NCBI GenBank assembly: GCA_907163375.1
Contig: CAJQUW010012461.1
Span: 158,279 to 222,278 of the forward strand
Direction of reading: 5' to 3'
DNA length: 64,000 nucleotides
Source: Prostheceraeus crozeri
Taxonomy: Eukaryota; Platyhelminthes; Polycladida; Euryleptidae
Shown here: piece by piece, positions 37,801-52,800 of the stretch
How positions within the stretch are numbered: position 1 is the stretch's first letter
Layout: each line of letters opens with the position of its first letter
Notes under the pieces: generated by a model
Seen by the model: the letters and a program-made list of their open reading frames with translations, nothing else
Database searches by the model: none
What the model was told of the DNA's origin: nothing
Translations under genes and position numbers: made by a program

Positions 37801-40800
37801 CTTGATTCGATTTTTGTACATTTAACATATTTCTAAATTGTGTAAATACCCATGTATTTTAATTATTATATTAAGTCATGTAAATAGTTAAAAAGTAAAG
37901 ACTTGTGTTAAATATTAAGCCTTTTAATTAGACGATTTCTAGGCTTTCTGGGGAATTATAACCTCAATTATAGGCTCGCTAAACGCTCGCCATGCGCCGC
38001 TGATTCAGCCACTCTTTAAAATTCCGGCTTTTTATAATTGGTTCAATCCCATGCCTGTTTATAAATGATATTTTTCTACTTTTGATTCCAAATCATAAAT
38101 GGAATTGAAAAGCTGATGAAATGGGGTTGCCACTCGACCATTTGGGTAATACCGTAATAAAAACATCTCCCCGCATATAGGACGCACTTTTTCTTCAGAA
38201 GTTGACCTAGAAGCCCAGGTGCGTCTTATCCATTGACACCTTTATTATAAAAAAATAATGCATTTATCAAAAATCAAAAATTTCCTATAAACATTTCATA
38301 CTTGCAATATTTATCAATACATCAATATTTTTGACTGACAGGATGAGTGAGTCATGAATCAGCACACACTGCGATCGTAGCAATTGAATGGAGATGACTT
38401 AACTTAATGACACCGTTTCTATAAAAAAATAATGGAAATTAAGGATTAAAATTAGGATGCGTCCTATACGCAGGCACACAGTCTTTCCATCGCTTTTGGG
38501 TCAAATATTCACTGCGTCCTATACATGGTATCGTACTGTACGCGGGTAGTTACGGTAATAAAATTTGTCCCGGATTTTCATGTTTCAAGGTTGGCAGGTC
38601 TGTATATATAACATCTAGCATCTATTCTCTGCATGCATTGAAAACGGTGGCCAATGAGAGGTTCAAATTTTCCACTTCGCTGTCTTTGTGTTTTTTTATT
38701 TTCTTATCACTTGTCGAAGTATGTACAGTTCCCCAGCATTCAAATACATGTTGCGAATATTTACTTTGTTCACTGGGTAAAACGGCGAGCATTCTCATCA
38801 ACATATGTAACCATTGAGTTACACTTTTAGTTAGCATTGGAGATTGTAACATAGACTTGTTAATAAGCTCCTTGACCCTTTATTCAAAACGAGAGCAGCT
38901 CAAGACATGCGAACCAGTCATCCTACTGTTCATGCATGGTTTGCTAAAGAGGCGACTGTGAAGGTTTAGGGTTGTTCCCGAGCATGATATAAATAGTCAG
39001 CTTAGCAAACTTGCGAATCAAGTGTTATCGAAATTACAGGTACTTTCTTTCACACATCAAAGCAGCGTCAGAAATTGCCGACCAATTTGATACATTTTTC
39101 AATTGAAAAGATCGGTGCAAAATGCTGAAATGAAAAACTTAAAAACAAAAAGGATGATGTTGTTATTTTGCTTTAAAACATTAAATTTTTGAAACCCTAG
39201 TCATATACCTTTTTCACATGCACTTCAGAATGAAGCCCGTCGCTGAAAACATTTACAATTTTGAGTGCAGCAAAAAAGTAAAATTGGCGTATGATAATGT
39301 AAGTTCAATAAGAATTCATTTCAATTTCAATTAATCACATTTTTAGTCAGATTATTGCGGAAATCTAAAAATATTGCTAGAAAATGATGTCATGATATAG
39401 TACTATCTTGCCTCGTTGCACGCACGTTGACATGTCTATGATGATCACGACCCATGAAAAAAATATGCCATCAGGTCGTCTTCTCATGAAAATTTCAATA
39501 TATCAATCATGCTTAGATTTTGAAAGCATCAATGAGTCGTACAGCCGAGGCATAGGATTATTGATGCTTGAAAAAGCTAGAGCATGATTACTATTGTAGT
39601 GAATCCGTGCTATGATTCATGTAGAAGTCTGTGACAGTTTCTGGCTACATACATAGATATTGGTCTTTGATTCATACAAACCCGCATAGCATTCACTATA
39701 ATGATTTTTAGCGACACCTTGTATTACTTTTGCTTGTATTTCACGTGTATTACATAGAAATTTCAAATATGGGAATTCCCATGAGATGAAAATTCATTAC
39801 CATTTCGGCCGTGAAAAGGCAAAACAACGTATTTTGAAAACAGCTGTTTTGAGAAATCCGTGGTGAAAGCAAACAGGCACTTTCAAGCTAAAAACAACAT
39901 ATTTCAAAATACCTTATTCATTTTCAGAGGCATGAAACGCCAAAACAAGGTATTTTAAATTGCGTTTTTCAGTTTTGTAGGTACGAAAGACCAAAACAGC
40001 GTATTTCAAAATGTGCCTTTTCACTTTCAGAGGTATGAAAAGGCAAAACAACGTGTTGCAAAATACTTTTCATCAGAAAGAAGAGGCATTCTGCGATTGC
40101 GACTGTGTACAATCTATTTTAGATTTCTAATCGGCATTATTGTGACTGGAGAATCAAAGATTGTAGCGTATTTTGGAATACGTTGTTTTGCCTTTTCATA
40201 GTTTATCGAAATACCAATCAGATGAAACGTATTTTGAAATATGCTGTTATGTAGTTTCATTAGAAAAGATATTCATCGTAGCTCGATGAGATAGCTAGTT
40301 CTATTGACTGTAACCTATAATTCCAATTTGTTTTATCCTAAAAAAAGCAATATTTTTTCTTGTTTAAATTTTAGAATAACTGACTATTTTCAGACGAAAA
40401 TACACATGCTGAATTACCCATATGACCATGCTAAGGCAAAACAACGTATTTTAAAATACGCTGTTCTGCCTTTTCACGGCCGATTTCTGCACCATATGGG
40501 AAATCCCATGGCAACTCTAACAATTGAAGATTGCATTAATTATCTATGGTCTAATAGAATCTATCTATTTCTTGACGAGTTGACGAAGTACTATTATTTC
40601 AATTCAGCCTGTCACTAATGTAAATGTGTATATGTCTGATTTGATGTTCTCTCAAGAAAAGGAATAAAAGGAATAAGGAAAAGGAATAATCCGGTCTCAT
40701 TTTAATGAAAGAAATCAGAATATGAGCACATCATTTTTCTGAAAATATTGGAAAGCCACAAGTAGACACGGATTGTTGCTGAGAAATGTTGGAAATGTTA

Positions 40801-43800
40801 CAAGTTGTAAGTAGAAAGCGAGTGTCCCTCTCAGATATCAGTCAACTTTGAAAGTCTTATGAAATGAAACAGCTGAACCCGAAGTGCCGTAGTAATATTT
40901 ATCTACGAGAAGTCTATCCACAGCACGATGATTTATGCAATCATTTCTTTTGTTTCTGTTTGAAGAATCAACAATGAGTGACTTCAGGAGCCATTGACTT
41001 TGTCCGGATATAACATAACATTGTTGCAAAGTTTATCTTGTAGTTATGGTGTTACTTAAAGGAAAAATGGAATCACGATGTGGTGTAATTGTAACATGGA
41101 TTAAATCTAAGTAAACACGCAGAACTCTCGTAGCCGTGCAATCGAATTTTCCTCATCTTCAGTTTCACAAAAGAGGACATGCATTGACAAATCAATTAAG
41201 AAAAAAGTCAGCTTTATTGCACTTAAAAGAAGAAATAAAATAACAGAGATTGATTACGCAATATTTAATAATGTTAGTCCCTAAAGAGGACTGATTTGTG
41301 ATCGCACTGGTTAATGAATAGATAGGCTACTTAACTACATAAAAGCACATAAGGCGTGCAAAATGCGAAGGACGATGATGTGCGATCAATGAATGTGATG
41401 ATTCAATCAATGACCCCTGTACATTGAGACATCGAATTGAATTGCTTAGATTCATACATGGGTGTATATATCGATGATCATCACTAACGTTGACTGCATT
41501 CGACTCTGTAGAGCTTGGCGCTGTTGATGCATTTCCACCACCCTCTTCCAACAAAAGAAATCCACTAAATGTTTCTGGTACTTGAGTTGCTCCTGAGAAG
41601 ATCTATCACATTATTTACATGTATATCAAAATATATTGCCAATTAGCAACAAAACAACGCTGCCGGCATATTTGTGATTTTAAAAATCGAACAAGTACCG
41701 CTCGTACAGTCTTTGAAATGAAGAGAATGTTGAGCTAAATGATAAGTTAATAATTATGGATTTGATTAAATGCTTAAACAAAAATTTGGATGTCAAGGAT
41801 CACAGCACTATTCACTCGATTCCTGGTTACAATTCCCAGTCATCTTTTTCAGGCCATTTACAATAACGGATTTTGTCTATTACAAGAACTTCCCAATGAA
41901 GTGCAAATTTGTCCATAGGCATGAAATGGTAAATATGTAGCATGTTGAATTCATATGTGTTAGGATTAAGGACACACTTTACTGAAAATGCGACTCTCGA
42001 CTGATAGCTGACAGAAAAACGATAAGCTGCCTTATTGTATTGCATCAGCCAATGAAAGGCAAGCTGCGTTATGCGTAATTTCGCCCTCAATACGTGGATC
42101 GTACACAACGCTGTCTGCATTTTTGTCGATTAATTTTAAGAAGAAGGCGATGATGCCATTGGGTGAACTCAGTTTCTTGCGCTTTCCAACTTCTAAATAA
42201 AGAATTTGACAGACTAAAATTGTCAAGTAAACTTCTTAGCAATGATCTAAATTTTTGAATCAGTTGGAATAGTGGCAATCGAAACATTTTGCAGGAATTT
42301 GCAGCAATCCGCAAAATATGATTGAGTCTTTTTCTATCCCAGTTAGGCATCAAGAATTCCTTTTTGCCCACATACTAAGTTCCTTCGTGTGTCATCGTTT
42401 TGATTTAGTCTATCTGTATTCCTGGTAAAAAAGTGCTTAAACAGTGATAAATATATTTGAGATGCTTGAGATAAAAGTAACGGCTTTTGTAAGCATGGTT
42501 CAATTATTCACTTTGGATGTTGAAATTGATGTTGTCTGTAGACACATTGCAGACAGAAATGTAAACAAGGCACTGATGTTGACGATTAACGCAAATTGCT
42601 TGCTTCTGATAAGTGAACAATAGTTGATAATAATTAGAAATTACATGTTAAGTTTCAAATTCAAATTTATGGATCTAAGCATCTACTGTTTAAAGAATAA
42701 CAGTAGCATGAAAATGTCTGATAATTTCATTGAAGAGCAGCAATATCTATCACAACTCCGCACAACTCTGCATTTATTATGAGTGTAATAAGCTGCGCAC
42801 TGTTCATTACATTCATAAAAATGCATGAAGCACACTGCAGCAGTACATGTAGTCGGATTTTGATATTCATGTTTGTCTATTGTTGAACATATTTAACGGA
42901 CAACTTCAAAAATAGTGCATTTTTTGTCAAATGACAGAGTTGGAATCCCGGTTGTTCCTGGAGAGAATGATGTCCCTCTGAAATGGCCACTTCCGCTAAC
43001 GCCCTCCTCTGGTGAATCACATGCTTGTGTCACGGTTGATGAGATTGTATCTGGTTATATAATAATTATATCTGGTTCAGTGACTTAGTTTATTAGACAG
43101 AAAATAATAATCAATTTTTAGAAATGTGAACCTCTGATGACTGACAGTTCTCGCTTAATTTGCAACTTTGTCTCAATGGCTGCTTCATTGTATGACTAGT
43201 CGATTTTGCTAACTTTGATCAACGCACACTGCACAGAGAGAACATAAAGGGAATGAAATGGTAATAAGTCACTGTCCTCTCTACTTGTTAGCAGCACCCA
43301 CATGATCTAAATCAATATGGCAGGGCATTTAGTAAGTGGTTGGCATTTTGGCCCAGAAATCACATGAATAAGGCCAACAGCTTTCACTGTCTTGGATCTG
43401 TGGAAGGCCCAGAGCTTTGCGTTTACCTCCTTTATTCAACAACTAAATCTACTGAAAAAGAATGAAATCTTACATCCTTAATCCAGCGACTTAAGTTTTT
43501 TACTAAATTGTTTTTAAGTAATTTTGTTCTTAAAGAATTTTTTAGCGCATTCGAATTCATCGGGGGGGGGGGGGGAACTGAAAATATTCCGCATGTGGAA
43601 TGAATTGTGAAAAGAATGAGCATTCATGCATTTTTGGATTAATGTTGTTTGGATCCTTTTTTAAACTGCGCTGAATGGAATTCAAACTGAATCTTGCATA
43701 TATACAATAATTTGGATGAATGCAGATTTTGTTGGATCGTAGAATTATTCTACTGATCAATTATGCATGCTACATATATAATATATGCCTTATTCATTTT

Positions 43801-46800
43801 CACTATTATAATTTTTTTTATTTGCACTTCTTAACAAGCAATAAGGCTTTTAGGTTGCTAAATATCTTAAAATTTACAGCCGAACTACAAAGTGAAGCAG
43901 CATTATTTCTTCAAATCGTTGACAAGACAGACGCCTGAAAGCTACTATTCATTGTTTTTGCAACTTTGATGTTGTACTCAAAAAGCACTATGCACTGTAT
44001 TCATAGGTCTAAAGTAGCACATGACAATTTAGCTTGCGCATAAGTTCATGAACGCAAAACGCTTAATCAACTGAACTCAGTGACGGCGAGTATTAGAAAA
44101 TTGTGCTGGAAAATCACATTCGTTCAGTTCACCTTCTTATCAAGAAGCGGCTCGAATGTTCATTTGTTCTTTTTTTGTCTTTGCCGACTTATCATTGGTT
44201 TCAGAATCCATTTTCAATTTGTTTACTTGCGGTCTGCTTATGAGTAAGCGAAGTGTGATAAGGCAGGTATGATGTCATCAGGAATTCGCAGGTAAGCTAA
44301 CGAACAAATAAGGGCAGAAATGTCAGGGAAACGTCGTTGTGGCAGGAACGACCAATGGCAGCAAGCCATCAAGCAACATCGCCAAGCAGCTTCGATGTAG
44401 TTGTGCTGCCTTCCCATGATTCTCTGTGCTGAAGAGAGGAAGGTGTAAGCTTCATCTTGGTGTTTTAGAGGCTCTACATATTTACAGATCGAAGCCAGAC
44501 CTTTGCGTCCAGAAGGAGACGGTTTTTACTCTTTCTTTACCTTGGTAGCTCTCTTATTAGTCTTAACTTATTGCATTTCATGCCTTATTGTCTCGTTTCA
44601 TTACGTATCAGTCATGCCATGCTACGTCACTTGATTATCTGCTGACCGTTATTTACATGTGTTCACATCATGCCTTCCTTGCCATTCCGGAGTGCATGCC
44701 ATAGAGAGCCGGCAATATGTATCAGTGCAACGAAACCTTTTGCGATATTCTTTTTTTATGAAGTTGTTAATCGCCAGCAAATATTCAAAGACAATTATAA
44801 ATCATATGGAGGACAGGTATAGTGAAACAATGTAGACCAAAAAAATCAGGTGAAGTGTGTCACTCAAAAATGCTAAATACAGAGTTAACAAAATTATTTG
44901 ACACTCAAATTCGAAGTCAGTTTATTTGCAGTTGAAGTAATTGGCCTATTATCTCCGCTTTAGCCAAAGGATATTAGATTAGCAACTGAAAATATTGGGC
45001 TCTTTCTTCATTAATGAAATGAAATGTCTGCGACACTAATATTTCTTTTTTTCACTGAAAAGTATAGCGGTTGTTTGATTTTTTCTGTTCGTTGTTAACA
45101 GCATTTGTTGATAACAGTTGTTGTTAACAGCATTTCGCCTTCTTCAACGGGAGCTTGTTATGAGCTGACTGGCAACAGACAAGCTTGAAAGGACATCTGA
45201 ACGTACCATGTTGCGATGTTATTATGTCTTTACCTGCAAGACCTTATTTACGACAAATTTATATTTACTATATCTCAATAAATGAGGAATGAAAATATTC
45301 TAATGTAGAGAGGTGGTCTCAATCTGTCGGTCTTAACATAAACTTTTCGAAAAGTTGCATTATGAATTATTGTACCAAGAAGAATTTGAGTTTACCTGAA
45401 ATTGTCTCTGAAAGTGGTGTTACTATTCAAACAGTACAATCAGTAAAATTGCTCGGTGTTACATTCTCGTGTGATTTTTCATGGAATGAACATGTTAGAC
45501 TTACCACTGCTAAATGTTATCGTAAAATTTTCATTTTACGCAATCTGAAGAGAGCAAATTGCTCCGAAGAACTAATTTTTAAATGTTACGTTTGTTTTAT
45601 TCGTTCTTTATTAACTTTTTCTTTTCCTTGTTTCTGTAATCTGCCAAAATATTTGTTTCGTAAATTGTTCAGAGTTGAGAGTCGTGCTGCACGGTTTTTT
45701 CCCAATTGTGAATATTCTGACTTATCTAATGCTGTTGATAGTCTCTGTAATCGTTTGTTCAGGCAGATTGAAGTCAATACCGATCATCCTTTGCGTGTTT
45801 TATTCAAAGAGAGATGTACAAGTCGTAGAAATCCATATAGAATTACCGCACCCTATGCTTCAACTCGTCGTTACAGCGAATCTTTTATTAAGTACGGTCG
45901 CTAATATTTCATGCTTTTTTTTGTGCTGTGCTTCCATGCATAATTTTTACTTGTACTTTTTATCTTTATCTTATGATGGATTTGTAAACTTTCACCGCCT
46001 TTGTGAATTTCAATAAACGTGATTTGATTTGATTTTTTTCTTCTAATAAGAGAGAAAGTAGTGCCTGTTATCTGCAATAATTTGCAAGAGAATATTGATT
46101 GCTTCGAACGTCAGTCAATGTCAGGGTCAAAGTAGTCCATTTAAGATGCTTGTCCAGCATTTTGCTATGGTCTGTTGATACATATTCATGGAGGAATAAC
46201 TGACCTATAATATAGACATTGCCCTCTCAACTTGCTTTTCCCCACTCAGAAAGACATTAGGAGCAGTACATTCGAACGAGACGATTTTTCTGTTAACTTA
46301 GTTTCTTGATTATTTTGAGGTTCTTCTTCGTTCACTGAGTTAGCCCTTCATTTAAATTTGCGCCAAGCCGTGTGTCGTTGTGCTTATAATAAAGTCAGTT
46401 CGCTCATTTCTTTCTTCCGCCAACATGACTAGACGGCATGTAAATGGCAGGAGTCTGAAATCGACGAGATACAAAACTGCAGCATTCTGTGAATCAGTTG
46501 ATGAAAATGAAGAATCATGTTTTCATTGGAATGCACGAAGAATTAACTTGTCAGTCGTTAATCGTCAAGAATTAACTCACTAGTCATTGTCTAACAAGTG
46601 TCAAAATGAGCTGGAAATGTTTCAGATTTCAAGTTGAAAATTGGGTATTATATCATAGGTATCACATAGCGAACTTCTATGTCCCTCTTCTATTGTAGTT
46701 TTGAGTCTTTCAAAAGTGTATAATGGTCAACTATTTATTGTATGATAACTATGATAAGTGAAGTTCCAGGACATTCTGGCTTGACCTTGAATAATATAAT

Positions 46801-49800
46801 GTCCTGGAAAGTCAAGGTCAAGTCAGAATGTCCTGGAACTTCTCTGAACAAACAGTATCAGCGATTACATTGTTAAATAACACCCATTCAATTGTTGTAG
46901 TAGTTGTTGATTGTCACAGTACAGTTATTGAATGTTGGCTGGAATGAACATGTATTGGTATTAGAAACAGCATTGTTGCTTGTCTGACTGGGAAGTTCAT
47001 TGCTACGAATAGAAATTGTTGATGTTCGCGGTTGATCGGCGTCATCATTCCTCTTGTAGATTGCAGTACTCATACGTTTCTCATGTGAGCTGGCCTCGAT
47101 GTAAGCGGCGTTTGCGGCTTCACTCACACGACCAGTTTTCTTTTGAATAACTTTGTTAATTCCAGATGAAATTAACCTGTTAGTAACAGTCCTCCGCAGG
47201 CTAGAGTTGGTTATATATTTCTTGGGATCACTCATGCTAAACAACTGTTTTGTGACTTTTTGAATGGAATGGACTCCCAATGGCATTGCATTATACCAAA
47301 CTGGGCCTTTAGGGTTGCGCTTACACGATAAATAAAATGCATTATGACCTCGCAAGTTCTGAGCCTCTGGACGATGTGAGACATAATCTTCGTAAAGAGA
47401 AACAAACGACACATTTTCCAGGATCTTCTGGCAGCGAATAAATTCTCGTTTGTTTTGGCTCCATTCTCGAGTGTTTTAGGCCAAATGTATGGTTCTTGGA
47501 AATTCTCTCTGTGTGGAGTAAGTATTCTCCCGTGTAATCTGTAATCAATTGAATTTGTGATTGATCACCATAAATAAGATCACGATGCTCCTGACATGCT
47601 CGGAGGCTAAGATGAAGACCCAAGTAATGTAAAAGAGCATGGAGAAGCTGCTCCGGATTAGATCTACCAAATTTTCCTTTCTTCCATAATTCCTCCTCTT
47701 CTTCATATTCAATGACCGCTGCTCTTTTTCTAGCTTTAGCCAACCCCAATGCTGCGTTCTTCTTCATCTGAGAATCGAGGGCTTCTCTAGAGATTTTAAA
47801 TTCCTTGTCCAAGAATATAGACATATTCCATTTCAACATGTTGTTGAAATAATGCTGTATTGAAGCAGCAATTTCTTTGAGTGCCTGTGGTGGATATCTT
47901 TCGCCATTGACTTTCCTACCATCACAAAAGAAATACTGCAACGTGTGATCTAAATCGTTCGGAGTAAATTCTCCAATTGGCTTCAAAACCTTTGGAGTGT
48001 CATCGATTCTTAGCCTCCACTCAAACAGCCATTTTTGATATGTGTTCATAGCCCATTTAGCTTTATCTTTTGTATTTTTCGGAATTCTATTCTCTAAATC
48101 TTCTTCCAGATCTTCTCTGGATGTACATCTAAAACGTCCACTTGCTTGATCTTCTTCAAGGACCTTATTAACTGGATTTTCATTACCATCCCATTCCTCA
48201 CCAAAAACGTCCACAACATCGTCATATGTTAAGCCAGCTAATTCTTCCATCATTGTGCTGATCCGAAATAAAAATTAAAAGCTTACAGTAATTTTTAAAT
48301 TACTATGGATCATGGATATCTTGGACTTTACGTATATAATAAAGGACTGATTTGAGGATTTCCATGCTCAGAATGTCCGAGGACGCGTGAGCGTCCGAAG
48401 ACATTCTGAATAGCATGGAGATCCAAAAATCAGTCATTTATTAATATGTAGCCAGCGCCATGGAAATCTAAATAGTAGCAATATTACTACTATTTAGATT
48501 TCCATGCCAGCGCCAACAAGTAAAGTCCAAGATATCCATGGATTAGCATGGAAATCCTCAAATCAGTCCTTTATTATATACATATTGTACCTACATTTTC
48601 TGGAAATAGCTTCCACTGAGCTTGATGTCAATTAGGTTAAATGCAGCGGAAGGTGATGCTGATCTAGAGATTGTCAAGTTTGGCAAACTTCTGGGTGTTA
48701 TAGTCGATCATGATTTGACTTTTGAGTCAGCAAATTAACCATGTCTGCAGAAGATTGAGTGTTTACATAGCGTTATTGAGAAGGATTAAGACAATTCTAC
48801 CGACAAGCGTCAGAAAAATTTTCCACTCTTCCTACATTCAATCTTGCGCTGACTACTGTTGGGCAGTATGGGACTCAGGTAGCACACTGCAGCGAATTGA
48901 GAGGCTACAAAATCTTGCTGTACGCGTTATGTGCGATTGTCCAAAAAGAGCAAGTAGAAAGGCACTCTACAGGGAATTGAAAGTGATGCCTATTCGATAA
49001 AGGGTGAATTTCAAGCAAGTCACACTGGTGTACAAAGGCACACCAGTGTCTGGCCTCAGTATATCTGCAAGAAATGTTCACAAAGCGGACTACTCAAAGT
49101 CAAGTTACACGAGCGATATCTGCCGGAGAACTATGCGCCAAAACAAAACTATGAAAGAACACTTTCCGATGTAAAGCCCCGAAGCTTTTCAACCTCTGCA
49201 ATCGAAGTATCAAAGATTGTGACGCGATCCGAAGTTTCAAAAGACGATACTTCGACCATTTCTTTGCGAATTTTTGAATGTTGATCTGACTTTTCTCTCC
49301 TTACTTGCGTTAATTTCGCTTACTTTTATGCTGTTGTCTAGAGGACCATTCCAAATTAGCTATGCTACAAATAATATCCTCTTAAAATAAAGAATTTATT
49401 TTTATTATTATGATCAAGGTAAATGCAAATATAATTATGTTTCCATTCTATTGAGTTTTAAGTGTCTTTCAAATCATTGAGATGAGTGTTTTGTGTGTTG
49501 GTATATGTGTAATTACTTTCTCTCAAGCATTTCTTGGTGAGTTTTTTTTTGTTTCATATATTTAGTCGTATCACACATCTCGCATGGAAGTAGGATAAAT
49601 GAGATAATATCATACTCAATGGATGTCCTTGGTTGATCAGAGAAATTGGATTCTTCCACATAATAACACATAAATAGTGAACATGAGCAGCTATTCAGCA
49701 ACAGAATCTAAAAACTCAATTTGCCACTTATTCTAAGGAAATCTATCAGTAAACATGTGATAGGGATGAAAGCGATGTACCAAAAACTTCTCATGCTTTC

Positions 49801-52800
49801 TTTTATTAAAGTTCTTCCTCACCTTCTGTTTCTGTTCTGAGATAATCTGTCTTCATTAAGTATGAAGCTCCCATTTCGCAGATGTTCCTATGTTCCTTTC
49901 CATTGGTGTATTTGCCAATTATCTGCGAATTAAATGCTTAGCTCACGAACTGGAAACAAACTGCAAGTGTAGACGATATGAGAATTTCTATGAATGTGTT
50001 CATCTCCAAAGTTACAATAAGAGTATTCTTGATTTATGTGGCAGACTTTTGTGTAGCCATTTAATTAATTCCAAAAACTGAAAAAGGAAAAGTCCATCAG
50101 TCGAGACAGATCATGTCTTCTTATTCACACAATTCATTCAATTCCTTCGTGCAGTCATTGTTCCAAATAAAGCTGTAATGATTGCTAATCCAATATGTTA
50201 TCCCGTCTGTTGAGGGATCAGGAACATAGAATGAGTGCCTGCAATTCTAACTTCTAGAATTTGAATTAATCTCAAGATGAACTTCAACTCAAGATGGAAC
50301 ATTAGTTTTGAGCAAGCCAGGATTGCAAGAGTGAACAAAACTTCAAGGTCGACTTCGGTTGATATGAATCAACGTCATACAAGAAGGAGAACCTAGTGGA
50401 ACTCGATAGACGCGCAGATTAGTAGTAGGCAGAAAGACTCACCATTCCGTGGTCGTCTCGTTTTCGGCTTCGTTCCCGGCAGAAACTCACTCCTACTGCC
50501 GAGCTGCTAAAGGATGACGAAACATAGCTATTGACGGAAAAATGCATTACTATTTTTCCAAGCCGTTGCTTATTAAAAACGATGAAGCATGTTTTCATCA
50601 GGAAAGCTTTTACTACGAATTAATTACTTGGTTAGATAGCTACATGATGGCAAGTTCATTCCAATCAAGTTGAGTCATTGTCGCACCCTCAGTTGGCTTA
50701 TTTTTACACAAAACTCAATAACCCACAGCGAATGAGCGAGTTGGTAAACTGATGATGTGAACCGATTCATTTAGTGGAAGGATGAGCCAAATGCTTATAG
50801 TGAAGACATTTGATTGTGATTGAATAGAGTGATCGCGGGAATTTAAATCGTTCTATATAATTTTCGACAATTTCGATACGTGAGCATATAACTGTTTCAT
50901 GCATTTGGCCACCAAATCTGCGTATTTCCCTGAACATGCCATATGTACGTGTACAGGGTGTTTATAAAGTCGCTACCCGATGTCATTTCATCTTTACCAC
51001 GAAACCGAATATCGAATAGCTAAGTTTGCTAGTCACGTATTATGATGGAGACCTCGAGTTTTATGGACAACAGTAATTATTAGACATTTTGTTATTTTTC
51101 ATGACTTCTGAAGCGTAAATAGTAATGGTATATATTCCCATCTCTATGTTATGAAATTTCATTATTATTTATGAGTTTTGAAGCGTCAAAAGTAAATGTA
51201 ATGAGTTAAAGGATTATCAGTTTTACTCCAATTGTTTTGTGCTGAATGAATGAATGAACAATTTCATACAACTAGTGTAGAACACAATCGATCAACATTT
51301 AAAATCATAGATATCTGATATTTGAATTACTGCTTCTATTGACTACCTTCAATTGATCGCGGTATCTGTCGAAAACTGTAACACTACGAGTCTGTTAGGC
51401 ATATTGTCCAGTTTCTTGCTTGCATTATGTTGACAGTTGAAGAGCGCATCAGAATTGTGATACTGATGGCAAAACTAGAGTCCGTTACGTCAGTTGAACG
51501 CCATTTGAAGAAAGAAGGGGTAATGAACATTCCTACTCACAAAAGCATGCGATCCATTTTCACTAAGGTTCTGGAAACTGGTTCAGTTTTGGACGCTCCT
51601 CGTTCCGGCAGACCTTTCACTGAAGAAGAGAAGGTCGAAGAAATCAGCAATCTTTTCGATGAAAATCCTTCCACATCACTTCGACAAGCCGCCGCCATAA
51701 CACAAACTCCTGTCAGCACCTTACGGAAAACTCTGCGAGAACAGATGGAAATGAAACCCTTCAAAATTCCTTTCTGTCACCAGCTCTTCGCTGACGACAA
51801 ATCGGCGCGAGTGACTATGTGTAATGAATTTCAACATCGCATTGCTACTGATCATAACTTTATAACCAGACTTTGCTTTTCCGACGAGGCAACATTTCAT
51901 ATGTCTGGACGAGTGAATAAACATAATTGTGTGGTATGGGGAACACAGAATCCTCATGCAATTTAGAAGTTCCCATAAAGTCTCCAGGAATCACAGTGTG
52001 GTGTGCAATGTTCTGCGATGAAATCATAGGTCCTTACTTCTTTGAATCGACAGTCACTTCAAAAACATACAAAGCGATGCTTCAAGACTATTTCATTCCT
52101 CAACTAAAGAGGCGAAGAAAGTTTTCAACTACGATTTTCCAGCAAGACGGCGCCCCTCCGCATTGGTCCCTAGAAGTTCGTGCTCTTTTGAGCAAGAATT
52201 TTCCCGGAAGATGGATCGGTAGGGATGGCCCATTCCTTTGAGGTCCTCGAAGTCTCGAGGAGGGCTTCCTCAAAGATCGTGTGTACGGCAGGAGACCTAA
52301 CTCTTTGAGACAACTTCGACCCTTCATCGAAGAAGAAGTTGCAGCGATCTCTCGGGACAACTTGTCTTCATCCTTTCAAAATTTTGAACGACGTCTTCAG
52401 CTGTGTCTACGTGAAGAAGGAGGTCATTTTGAGCAGTACCTATAGATTATTTTTATCTTATGACTTATGATTAGTCTATGTAATAAATGAAGTTTCAAGC
52501 ATTTGTTTTTTACAGTTGGTTATGAATTAGATAAACAAATTTCATAACATAGAGATGGGAATATATACCACTACTATTTACGCTTCAGAAGTCATGAAAA
52601 ATAACGAAATGTCTAATAATTACTGTTGTCCATAAAATTTTGGGTCTCCATCATAATACGTGACTAGCAAACTTAGCTATTCGATATTCGGTTTCGTGGT
52701 AAAAATGAAATGAAATCGGGTAGTGACTTTATAAACACCAATATCTGTACTGTTTACCTTGCAATTTCGTTGAATGACATAGAGACAGCGGAGTAACATG

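Noticed and set aside
41827-42371. Overlapping minus-strand frames as a candidate gene
   Set aside because: They switch frame without splice signals, contain no recognisable motif and have no conserved start.
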